DNA from: an uncultured Clostridia bacterium
Lineage (GTDB): Bacteria; Bacillota; Clostridia; Christensenellales; CAG-917
Length of the DNA stretch: 50,018 bases
NCBI GenBank assembly: GCA_949283145.1
Contig: CASDRL010000054.1
Span: 1 to 50,018 of the forward strand
Reading direction: 5' to 3'
Shown here: positions 40,608 through 47,257 of the stretch, one piece after another
Layout: the number at the start of each line of letters is the position of its first letter
How positions within the stretch are numbered: position 1 is the first letter of the stretch
Notes under the pieces: model-generated
Told to the model about the DNA's origin: nothing
The model's database searches: none
What the model saw: the letters and a program-made list of their open reading frames with translations, nothing else
Translations under genes and position numbers: made by a program

Positions 40608-42131
40608 TCAGAATTTGGGCTGTTTCAGGCTCATGCTGCGCCAATTGCGCGCGGAGGACGGATCGCAGCCGCGCTGCATCTTCATCCCGAATGCCGCGGT
40701 CTGCAAAGCGGCTTTGATCTTGCCGGGATTGCATTCCTCGACGGGCGTATACACAGTGCCTCTGCGGTCGAGAAGATAAAGCACGCCTTTCAGCCTGTCC
40801 TCGAAGTCGCGGTAATCCTTGCCCGGTGCGCTCCATCCCGTCTCCGCGACAGCGAGCGCGCGCGGATAGAACCTCTTGAAGAGGGTCTCTTCGTCCGCAA
40901 CGTGTTCCGTCCAGAGCGGGCACTCCACGCCGAAGATGCCCTTGTCGTCCTTGACGCCGAGCTCGTCCGCGGGCTCCAGCATATACATCGCTTTGAGGGA
41001 GTGCGTGCCGCAGGGATAGTCGAGATAATAGGGATCGCAGCGGCTCATGATGACCTGCCGCCCCTCTTCGTTCACCGCCCTGAGAACGCGGTCGCGGGAG
41101 GGCTTGTCCGTCGTCCAATACTGCACCATGGCGCTCTCGTCGAGCATGTCGGACTTCAGCGCTTCATTCCACAAAATCGGGGTTTTACCGTACTTTTTCA
41201 GCATTTTTATCACGCGATTTGTGAAATATCCCTGCAATTCTTCGAGGTTTTTCAGTCCCTCGCGCTTATAGACTGCGGCGCAATCCGGACACTTCGCCCA
41301 CTCCAGCTTCGCCACCTCGTCGCCGCCCAAATGGAAGAGGGGGGACGGGAACATCTCCGCCATCTCGGCAAAGATCTTGTCCAGCGCCTCGTACACCTTG
41401 TCCTTGCCCGTGCAGAGGATCTTGGAGTGGATGCCGAACCAGCTCGCCACCTCGGTGGGTTTGCCAGAGCAAGAGAGCTCGGGGTATGCCGCCACGATGG
41501 CGCGGGTGTGCCCCGGAAGGTCGATCTCGGGCACGATCTCGATATATCTTGCCGCCGCATAGTCGACAAGTTCCTTGATCTGCGCCTTGGTGTAATAGCC
41601 GCCCGCGGGCTTGCCGTCCCCGCAGGTGCCCTTGCGCTCACTGCCTATCTGATGCAGCTTGGGGAGCGCGTCGATGCGCAGGCGGAAACCCTGGTCGTCG
41701 CTCACATGGAAGTGAAGGCGGTTGAACTTGAACAGCGCCATCGTGTCGATGAGCTTCTTCACCGTCTCCACGCCGAAGAAGTGACGGCTGACGTCGATCA
41801 TCCCCGCCCTGTAACCGAAGCGCGACTTGTCGTATATCGTGCACACGGGCAGATCCGCTTCGCCGCCCTCTCCCGCCATTTGCAGCAGAGTGACTGCGGC
41901 GTGGAAGAGCCCCTCGTCTGTCGGAGCGAGTGCCGCGACTCCCTTGGTCGTGACTTTGAGCACATAATCCCATTCGGTGGCGCCCTTGACGAATTTCACC
42001 CGGCTTTCCGCGTCAGCGCCCCCGAAAAGGGATGCTATCGCGGGCAGATCGGTCGCTACTTTCCCGTCCGCGCGGAAAGAGAAACTTCCCTCACCGACGT
42101 CTATCCTGAAAGGTTTCGGCAAAATGTTCAT
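40608..42131 (-). CDS. Beta-N-acetylhexosaminidase, GH20 family
   Basis: A 507-residue glycoside hydrolase that releases terminal N-acetylglucosamine or N-acetylgalactosamine. The GH20 barrel is clear: GYRAGMIDVSRHFF, NRLHFHVSDDQGFRL, YIEIVPEIDLPGHTRA, and the catalytic H267-LGG-D271-E272-V, where Asp and Glu drive the substrate-assisted mechanism. The small N-terminal GH20b-like domain spans about 1-105. No signal peptide, so it acts on imported oligosaccharides. The ATG has AGGAGG four to five bases upstream. A strong promoter (TTGACG/TATCAT) lies at 42191-42219. It is the first of three same-strand genes (GH20, DUF4380-like, PIG-L), though a hairpin separates it from the second. Confidence 0.95.
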   Translation of the reverse strand: MNILPKPFRIDVGEGSFSFRADGKVATDLPAIASLFGGADAESRVKFVKGATEWDYVLKVTTKGVAALAPTDEGLFHAAVTLLQMAGEGGEADLPVCTIYDKSRFGYRAGMIDVSRHFFGVETVKKLIDTMALFKFNRLHFHVSDDQGFRLRIDALPKLHQIGSERKGTCGDGKPAGGYYTKAQIKELVDYAAARYIEIVPEIDLPGHTRAIVAAYPELSCSGKPTEVASWFGIHSKILCTGKDKVYEALDKIFAEMAEMFPSPLFHLGGDEVAKLEWAKCPDCAAVYKREGLKNLEELQGYFTNRVIKMLKKYGKTPILWNEALKSDMLDESAMVQYWTTDKPSRDRVLRAVNEEGRQVIMSRCDPYYLDYPCGTHSLKAMYMLEPADELGVKDDKGIFGVECPLWTEHVADEETLFKRFYPRALAVAETGWSAPGKDYRDFEDRLKGVLYLLDRRGTVYTPVEECNPGKIKAALQTAAFGMKMQRGCDPSSARNWRSMSLKQPKF

Positions 42132-42190
42132 ACTTCCTCCTGCGCGGCAGCATGCACCCGTGCGTGTGTGCGCGCGCTTTTTCTCTGTTC

Positions 42191-42219
42191 ATGATAACAT
42201 TGATGGTGACTTCCGTCAA
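42191..42219 (-). promoter_or_regulatory. Promoter of the GH20 gene
   Basis: Minus-strand -35 TTGACG (42214-42219) and -10 TATCAT (42191-42196), spacer 17, about 50 bases before the ATG. Confidence 0.7.
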
Positions 42220-42286
42220 GAGAGGATGCGCCGTGATGATGTCTCAAAAGCATTCACAAAGAAACAATTTAGGACATTTTTCCGCT

Positions 42287-42315
42287 TTGACAGCGTGCGC
42301 GCGGTGTGCTATGCT
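42287..42315 (+). promoter_or_regulatory. Promoter of the small membrane protein gene, apparently leaderless
   Basis: -35 TTGACA (42287-42292) and -10 TATGCT (42310-42315) with a 17-base spacer. The usual start point, seven bases after the -10, is the G of the GTG start codon at 42322. Confidence 0.7.
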
Positions 42316-42321
42316 CAAAAG

Positions 42322-42801
42322 GTGAAATTGACGGGCTGCCTGTTCGGCGGAGTGCTTTCAACGGCGGTCGGCATCATCCTCAAAGCGCTGATCATCGCCG
42401 TGAAATATGCCGCGAAAGCCGTGCGCACTTTCGGGCTGTACATCCCGATGGCGTATCTTTTCTACGGCGCGGTGCTCTACTTTGCTTTCGGGTTCACCCT
42501 CTTTGAGACGAGCGTGAACGGCAGACTGTACATATTCGGCTTTGCGCTGTCGCTGGGATGCTCCGTGGCAGTGACGGTGCGCAGGCTCATCGTCAAGCCG
42601 CTCGGCGACTACTTCCGCGGCGGCGTGATCGAATACACCGGCAAACGGCGCGGCAAACGCGCCCCGGAAGCCCCGAAGATCTACCGCGGCAGAGAGCGCG
42701 GCATAATAATCTACGAATACGCCGACAGATACGACCTCTACGAGGAATGCGCGGGCGGGCTCAGACTCGTGCGCACCGAGAGAAAAAAGGACAAAAGATG
42801 A
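42322..42801 (+). CDS. Small two-helix membrane protein, unknown function
   Basis: A 159-residue protein of no family I recognise. Residues about 39-60 (LYIPMAYLFYGAVLYFAFG) and 70-90 (GRLYIFGFALSLGCSVAVTV) are membrane segments; the N-terminal 30 residues are also hydrophobic. The last 65 residues are basic and cytoplasmic. I chose GTG at 42322 because it falls exactly on the predicted transcription start and no Shine-Dalgarno site precedes a better start. The frame is open further upstream, but that part overlaps the promoter and the GH20 start. The stop overlaps the next start by four bases (ATGA), so it is co-translated with an HGSNAT-like acetyltransferase. Confidence 0.65.
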   Translation: MKLTGCLFGGVLSTAVGIILKALIIAVKYAAKAVRTFGLYIPMAYLFYGAVLYFAFGFTLFETSVNGRLYIFGFALSLGCSVAVTVRRLIVKPLGDYFRGGVIEYTGKRRGKRAPEAPKIYRGRERGIIIYEYADRYDLYEECAGGLRLVRTERKKDKR

Positions 42802-43688
42802 CGGACGTTTCAACAACAGCCAATAATATCCGCGTGACGCTTGTCCCGCCCGTGAAACGCGCGCGCATTTGGGAGATCGACTTCCTGCGCGGTGCGTGTA
42901 TCATACTCATGATCCTGGATCACCTCACCATGCTCCTCGGGATGTACTTCGGTCCCGCATGGTTCGGCGCGGATATGGCGGGAAGCGGCGGCGCCGCATT
43001 CTGCCGCTGGTGCGATTGGTTCCATACAAGCCCGGAGCGCGCGGTGGCACACGCCGTCGTCATCTTCATCTTCTTCTCCATCTCGGGCATATCCTCGTCA
43101 TTCTCCCGCTCAAATGTGCGCAGAGGCGTCATCCTCGCCGCCGTCGCCATGCTCTATACGGGGGTGACGTATGCCGCGGACAGCCTTTTCGGGATGAACA
43201 TCCGAGTGACTTTCGGCGTGCTGCATTGCTTCGCCGCCTGCATCCTCATCTGGGCGCTCGTCGACATCCTCTGCCGCAGGAACGCCATCGCAAAAGCCGT
43301 CGTCAGCGCCGCGGTGATAGTCACCGCCGCCTGCCTTTACTATCTTTACACTCCGCCCGCGGACACCCCCCTCTTCTTCGCCCCCCTCTTCGGCGAAGGC
43401 GCGAGCGGCGAAGCGACCTTCTTCGACCCGTCGAAGTTCTCGCCCGGGGACTTCTTCCCCGTCATCCCCTACATCGCATTTTTCTTTGCGGGCACCCTGC
43501 TCGCCCCCGTGCTCTACCCCCGCCGTTACAGCCTGCTCCCCTTCCTGAACGGCAAATGGAACAAGCCCGTGTGCTTCATCGGCAAATACTCCATCTTCTT
43601 CTACCTGCTGCACGTGGTGGTACTCGCCGCCGTCCTCATGCTCATAAGCTACCTCTTCATCACCCCCGGCGACTGGGTGCTGATCTGA
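42798..43688 (+). CDS. HGSNAT-like membrane acetyltransferase (DUF1624)
   Basis: A 296-residue membrane protein of the heparan-alpha-glucosaminide N-acetyltransferase catalytic family. The signature RARIWEIDFLRGACIILMIL opens the first helix (residues 21-40), followed by DH and a long loop. About seven further hydrophobic segments follow, and the C-terminus ends in IGKYSIFFYLLHVVVL, as in the family. In animals the enzyme uses cytosolic acetyl-CoA to acetylate glucosamine on the far side of the membrane; the bacterial role is unproven. AAGGA lies six bases before the ATG, inside the preceding gene. It stands close to GH20 and PIG-L, but on the other strand. Confidence 0.87.
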   Translation: MTDVSTTANNIRVTLVPPVKRARIWEIDFLRGACIILMILDHLTMLLGMYFGPAWFGADMAGSGGAAFCRWCDWFHTSPERAVAHAVVIFIFFSISGISSSFSRSNVRRGVILAAVAMLYTGVTYAADSLFGMNIRVTFGVLHCFAACILIWALVDILCRRNAIAKAVVSAAVIVTAACLYYLYTPPADTPLFFAPLFGEGASGEATFFDPSKFSPGDFFPVIPYIAFFFAGTLLAPVLYPRRYSLLPFLNGKWNKPVCFIGKYSIFFYLLHVVVLAAVLMLISYLFITPGDWVLI

Positions 43689-43741
43689 CCCTCACCTCCT
43701 CGCTGTTATACTACGGCGCACAGGTGACGATACCCGGAACG

Positions 43742-43774
43742 AAAAACGGACGATTTCCGTCGTCCGTTTTTGAT
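43742..43774 (+). terminator. Terminator of the HGSNAT-like operon
   Basis: AAAAACGGACGA (43742-43753) and TCGTCCGTTTTT (43760-43771) form a 12-base stem ending in T-run. Confidence 0.88.
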
Positions 43775-43813
43775 TTCGCATGATACCGCATTTTATATGC
43801 CTATTTGTGCGCT

Positions 43814-45445
43814 TTAACTCCATGTTTTTGAAATATCTTCCTGCGGCGCCTCCTGCTCTTCCCCGACATCACCGGGCTCAGACACAATGGCATCGCCGTC
43901 CTCACCGGACTCGCCTGCGCCTTCTTTTGCCCCATACGGCGACGTAAGATCGTCTTCCGCCGCGTTCTGCTCATTTCTGCCCCGCCTCACAAATTCGGCT
44001 GTGATCGCGCCTATCAATGCCACCACGAAAGCAACGATCCCGCACGCACCGACTCCTGCCGTGTAGACGGGCACATTCTCGCCGTCGAGGGGCAGCTCCA
44101 GCCACTCATATGTCACATTGAACACCCCCGCGACGACACCGCAAACAGCCACAAATACGGCGATCGCCAATATGCCTGCGCACATCAGTATACGCCGGGC
44201 GCTGCGCGCTTTGTCGTTTGCGATGCTCGCGACGGCAGCCGCACCCGCCGCCCCGATGAGCGCCGCGGCAAGCAGCGCCACATAATACCCCGATGCCAAA
44301 TGCCTCGCTTCATTGTCATAGTCATAGGCGACGACGGTGGGGTGCAGCTTTGAAGCGACCGTGTCGGAAGAAAGAGACGTATCAGAGCCGAGGATCCCTC
44401 CGATGATCTCCCTCTTTTCGCTATCCGAAATGTCAACGTATTGCTCACGGTACATTTCCCATGTGGATTCGCTCATCGCGAACGAAGTGAAAAAGGAGAG
44501 GTCTGTCGCCCCCTTGTATTCCTCGGAGCGCAGCGTCGCCACATCCGGACAAAACATGATCCCTACGGTAACCAAAGCCGTCGCCGCCACGACCAATCCC
44601 TCGGCGGCGCGTTTGCGCGCAGCCTTGCGCTCGCCCACTTCTGCGCATGAGGACAGCTTGTTATGCACCGCGTCCGCCACACTTATGACGGTGCCAAGCG
44701 AAGCGAGCGCCAATGCCGCTGCAAAACTCCCGCATACCACGGCTCCGCCGGCAAGCGCATTCGGAGTGCACGCAAGCAACATCAGCAAAAGATAGAAAAG
44801 ATAACCTGTCATCGGGACACCGACCGGCATTGAGCCTGCTTTATTGAGCCTTGCCGGCAGCCTTTCCCTGCCCGCAAGGCTTCTGACGGACACGAAGATA
44901 TAAAATGCCATTGAAATGAAGGCAAAGATCACCATAAAAAAGGCTATAACGCCTCGTGTGATGAGCGGCCCGTATGCCCCGTTGTCTTCGCTCGCTCGTA
45001 TGGCAATGCGGGAAGAATAGATCATATAATCGTCGTACAATTCTTTTGCGCGCAAAAAATCGCCTTTCTTCTGCGCGTCACGCATATCCCGCATGATCGA
45101 GGCGAGCTCATATTCGGCGAGTTCACCGTCCGTTTCTTCATCCCATTCATAGGCGGTGTCAAACATCATCGCGATCATGTCCGTGCTGCCGACATCGATC
45201 CCGCCGACATCCACGGAATACACATCCGTAAAAGCCAACGCAAACAGTACGATGGATATCAGCGCGAGAAAAATGTCGCGCACAACACCGAAAAATTTCT
45301 TTTGTTTGTCATCGAATCCGACTGAAAACACATCGGCAAAACGCAACTTCCTTCCGCAGCGAGCCGCGTCCCCGGCATCGGCACGAACGGCACTCTCCCC
45401 GGACAAAGGCGTCTCCGCTTCTTCCGCCAAAAGTCTGTTTTCCAT
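43814..45445 (-). CDS. Multi-pass membrane protein of unknown function
   Basis: A 543-residue protein I do not recognise. After a 50-residue cytoplasmic N-terminus comes a membrane helix (DIFLALISIVLFALAF). Then there is a large extracytoplasmic-looking acidic segment (about 75-160) with a possible helix (YELASIMRDMRDAQKKGDFL). About eight more membrane segments lie between 165 and 485, interrupted by a second soluble loop (about 310-370). The last 55 residues are acidic and Pro/Gly-rich. GGGAGG lies five bases before the ATG. No conserved catalytic motif is visible. Its neighbours (HGSNAT-like operon, tRNA-Pro) give no function; it is a single-gene unit. Confidence 0.75.
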   Translation of the reverse strand: MENRLLAEEAETPLSGESAVRADAGDAARCGRKLRFADVFSVGFDDKQKKFFGVVRDIFLALISIVLFALAFTDVYSVDVGGIDVGSTDMIAMMFDTAYEWDEETDGELAEYELASIMRDMRDAQKKGDFLRAKELYDDYMIYSSRIAIRASEDNGAYGPLITRGVIAFFMVIFAFISMAFYIFVSVRSLAGRERLPARLNKAGSMPVGVPMTGYLFYLLLMLLACTPNALAGGAVVCGSFAAALALASLGTVISVADAVHNKLSSCAEVGERKAARKRAAEGLVVAATALVTVGIMFCPDVATLRSEEYKGATDLSFFTSFAMSESTWEMYREQYVDISDSEKREIIGGILGSDTSLSSDTVASKLHPTVVAYDYDNEARHLASGYYVALLAAALIGAAGAAAVASIANDKARSARRILMCAGILAIAVFVAVCGVVAGVFNVTYEWLELPLDGENVPVYTAGVGACGIVAFVVALIGAITAEFVRRGRNEQNAAEDDLTSPYGAKEGAGESGEDGDAIVSEPGDVGEEQEAPQEDISKTWS

Positions 45446-45467
45446 AAAAATCCTCCCTTACAAATCA

Positions 45468-45496
45468 ACGATATTATAGCAACGCCGCCATGTCAA
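45468..45496 (-). promoter_or_regulatory. Candidate promoter of the unknown membrane protein gene
   Basis: Minus-strand -35 TTGACA (45491-45496) with -10 TATCGT (45468-45473), spacer 17. A TATAAT is present too (12 bases after the -35), but at the wrong distance. Confidence 0.5.
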
Positions 45497-45561
45497 TCCC
45501 CAAATTCTTTATATCGTTCGGCAAATCGTCTCTCAGCGGTAAACTCGCGGTTTCTCCTTGG

Positions 45562-45784
45562 GATTTGGGCTTGCTGCCCAAATGACACTGCGTTGAATTT
45601 GCAAATGCTCCGCATCCGCCTCAAATGCCCAAACATCCACGCGCGTGCAAGCTCGCGGTGGATATTTGGGCATTTTAGAGCGCTTCGCGCTTGCAAATTC
45701 TTCCTTGTGGGCGGAGTGGCGAGATTTGTAGCGAGCGCGAGCCTTGTTTAGTAAGGCTCGCTCGCGTAATAGCACAACGCAGTG
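45562..45784. repeat. Nested inverted-repeat element next to tRNA-Pro
   Basis: Several perfect palindromes are nested. CACTGCGTTG (45586-45595) pairs with CAACGCAGTG (45775-45784). AATTTGCAA (45597-45605) pairs with TTGCAAATT (45690-45698). Inside lies AAATGCCCAAA/TTTGGGCATTT with ATCCAC/GTGGAT. A flanking hairpin ATTTGGGC/GCCCAAAT lies at about 45563-45583, and GCGAGCC...AAGGCTCGC at about 45738-45760. No gene is encoded. It looks like a miniature mobile or palindromic repeat. Confidence 0.65.
45712..45728 (-). repeat. Second copy of the tRNA-Pro 3' end
   Basis: CGGAGTGGCGAGATTTG matches exactly 17 bases of the 3' part of tRNA-Pro (45859-45875), same orientation, 147 bases away. Such duplications arise when an element integrates into a tRNA gene and leaves an attachment-site copy. 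No integrase remains in between. Confidence 0.75.
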
Positions 45785-45822
45785 GAGCGTCACGTGACAG
45801 TTTCATCTCGCCACGTTGCCAT

Positions 45823-45852
45823 GGAGAAAGCCGCACTCCCTGTGCGGCTTTC
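45823..45852 (-). terminator. Terminator of tRNA-Pro
   Basis: AAAGCCGCAC (45827-45836) and GTGCGGCTTT (45842-45851) form a perfect stem directly after the tRNA on the minus strand, though only a short T-run follows. Confidence 0.7.
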
Positions 45853-45854
45853 CG

Positions 45855-45931
45855 TGGTCGGAGTGGCGAGATTTGAACTCGCGGCCTTACGGTCCCGAAC
45901 CGTACGCGCTACCAAACTGCGCTACACCCCG
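45855..45931 (-). tRNA. tRNA-Pro (anticodon CGG)
   Basis: A complete cloverleaf of 77 bases on the minus strand. The acceptor stem is CGGGGTG with CACTCCG, containing one G-T pair. The D-arm is GCGC...GCGC. The anticodon stem is TACGG/CCGTA around TTCGGGA, giving anticodon CGG for CCG codons. The T-arm is GCGAG-TTCAAAT-CTCGC. The CCA end is encoded. A promoter lies about 110 bases upstream and a terminator hairpin directly follows. CCG is a GC-type codon, fitting this GC-rich genome. Confidence 0.97.
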
Positions 45932-45983
45932 TTAGTGGTATTTAGTTGTTTTATTTTATTCCTTGAAAGGAATGTTTCCTTAT

Positions 45984-45997
45984 GTTTGGTAGCGCGT
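45984..45997 (+). repeat. Inverted tRNA-Pro D-arm fragment
   Basis: GTTTGGTAGCGCGT on the plus strand equals 14 bases of the D-arm region of tRNA-Pro, which lies on the minus strand. In the tRNA precursor transcript this stretch is therefore complementary to the D-arm. Confidence 0.75.
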
Positions 45998-46045
45998 CTC
46001 GCGCTCACCGAAGGTTTTGCTACCGTACAAACGGAACGCTCAATA

Positions 46046-46074
46046 ATATTAGCAACATTCCGCCGCGATGTCAA
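46046..46074 (-). promoter_or_regulatory. Promoter of tRNA-Pro
   Basis: Minus-strand -35 TTGACA (46069-46074) and -10 TAATAT (46046-46051), spacer 17. It predicts a structured leader of about 108 bases before the tRNA. Confidence 0.75.
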
Positions 46075-46151
46075 GGAATTAGACCCGCGTGCCGCGGCGA
46101 GCAGGCAAAACATTAAACCAAGATAAATTATCCGTGTTGAAAAAACGCGGT

Positions 46152-46180
46152 TTGACAAGAAATTTTGCGGGTGGTATGTT
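46152..46180 (+). promoter_or_regulatory. Promoter of the DegV gene, apparently leaderless
   Basis: -35 TTGACA (46152-46157) and -10 TATGTT (46175-46180), spacer 17. The predicted start is about 46187, two bases before the ATG. Confidence 0.78.
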
Positions 46181-46188
46181 TATAGCGT

Positions 46189-47070
46189 ATGGGCAGCTTT
46201 TTTGTTTCCACGGATATGACGGCGGACTTCCCTCCGGAACTTCGGGGGGAAGACTTCCGCATTTTGCCCATGAGCTATGTGCTGGACGGCGTGGAATATG
46301 ACGGTGTGACCCGCCCCTTCCTCACTCCGCACGAGTTCTACACCGCCCTGGAGCGCGGCGCGCAGGCGTCCACGTCCATGGTGCCGGTGGAGAGCGCGAA
46401 GGAATATTTCCTCTCCATGCTCGGCGAGGGAAAAGACATCCTGCACATCTCATTCCCCGCGGCGATGTCGGGCTGCTACGACGGCTATCTGAAAGCCGCG
46501 GACCTTGCCCTCAAAGAATATCCGGAGCGGCGCATAGTCGTCATTGACGGCAAGAGCGCCTGCTCGGGGGAAGGCTTGCTCGCCTACTACGCCATGGAAA
46601 AGCGGGACGGCGGCGCCACCCTCGACGAGACGGCGGAGTTTGTCATCTATCTCCGCGACCACATCGGTCACGCCTTCACCGTGAGCGACCTCAGGCACCT
46701 CTACCGCGGGGGCAGACTGAGCCGCGGCGCAGCGGTTGTCGGACAGGCGATAAAGCTCAATCCCGTCCTCATGGTGGACGAGAACGGAGCCCTGGTGCAC
46801 ATCGGCAACGTTATGGGCAGAAAAGCCGCAATGCGCACTTTACTTGCCAAAATGATGAGAGAAAGTGCGGGTTTTGACAATAAAGTCATCATCGTCGCAC
46901 ACGGTGACTGCCCCGCCGATGCGGAAGCGCTCGCGAGCAAAGTGAGAGAAAATTTCCCCGCCGCGAGGGTGATCGTCACCGATGTCGGACCCATCATCGG
47001 CGCACATTGCGGCAAGGGGATGCTCGCCCTGCTTTACCTTGCCGCAAACAAAACGGACAGGCGGCTGTGA
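46189..47070 (+). CDS. DegV-family fatty-acid-binding protein
   Basis: A 293-residue soluble protein of the DegV/FakB family, which binds a fatty acid and, with a FakA kinase, delivers acyl phosphate for lipid synthesis. The N-terminus MGSFFVSTDMTADFP corresponds exactly to the family start, so the ATG at 46189 is secure. Other landmarks are QASTSMVPVES (lipid pocket), DGKSACSGEGLL, SDLRHLYRGGRLS and, near the end, VGPIIGAHCGKGML. There is no Shine-Dalgarno sequence; the start codon lies two bases after the predicted transcription start. No FakA gene is in the window. A strong hairpin terminator (47161-47194) follows. Confidence 0.93.
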   Translation: MGSFFVSTDMTADFPPELRGEDFRILPMSYVLDGVEYDGVTRPFLTPHEFYTALERGAQASTSMVPVESAKEYFLSMLGEGKDILHISFPAAMSGCYDGYLKAADLALKEYPERRIVVIDGKSACSGEGLLAYYAMEKRDGGATLDETAEFVIYLRDHIGHAFTVSDLRHLYRGGRLSRGAAVVGQAIKLNPVLMVDENGALVHIGNVMGRKAAMRTLLAKMMRESAGFDNKVIIVAHGDCPADAEALASKVRENFPAARVIVTDVGPIIGAHCGKGMLALLYLAANKTDRRL

Positions 47071-47160
47071 TCCGCTGCGGGGCGGCGCTCCGTCCATTGA
47101 CGCTCGGCGCGGTCTTGAAGCGCCGCCGCAAAAGCCATACAAACATCATCAAAATAAAAC

Positions 47161-47202
47161 GAAAGGCGGCGTTTGAATATGAACGCCGCCTTTCTCTTCC
47201 CT
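47161..47202 (+). terminator. Terminator of the DegV gene
   Basis: GAAAGGCGGCGTT (47161-47173) and AACGCCGCCTTTC (47182-47194) pair over 13 bases and are followed by a pyrimidine-rich TCTTCCCTTTTC. The convergent pgcA gene ends about 60 bases further on. Confidence 0.85.
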
Positions 47203-47257
47203 TTTCTCTATGCCTTCTTAGTGCATTTGGCTGCCGCCGCGGGCGGCAGGCGGAGGG

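Noticed and set aside
40902..42194. 430-codon frame opposite the GH20 gene
   Set aside because: A complement without start signals; GH20 motifs on the minus strand are unambiguous.
41977..42321. Upstream extension of the small membrane protein frame
   Set aside because: It overlaps the GH20 gene start and the TTGACA/TATGCT promoter.
45468..45496. TTGACA with TATAAT 12 bases apart as the promoter of the unknown membrane protein
   Set aside because: The spacing is too short; TATCGT at 17 bases was used instead, with modest confidence.
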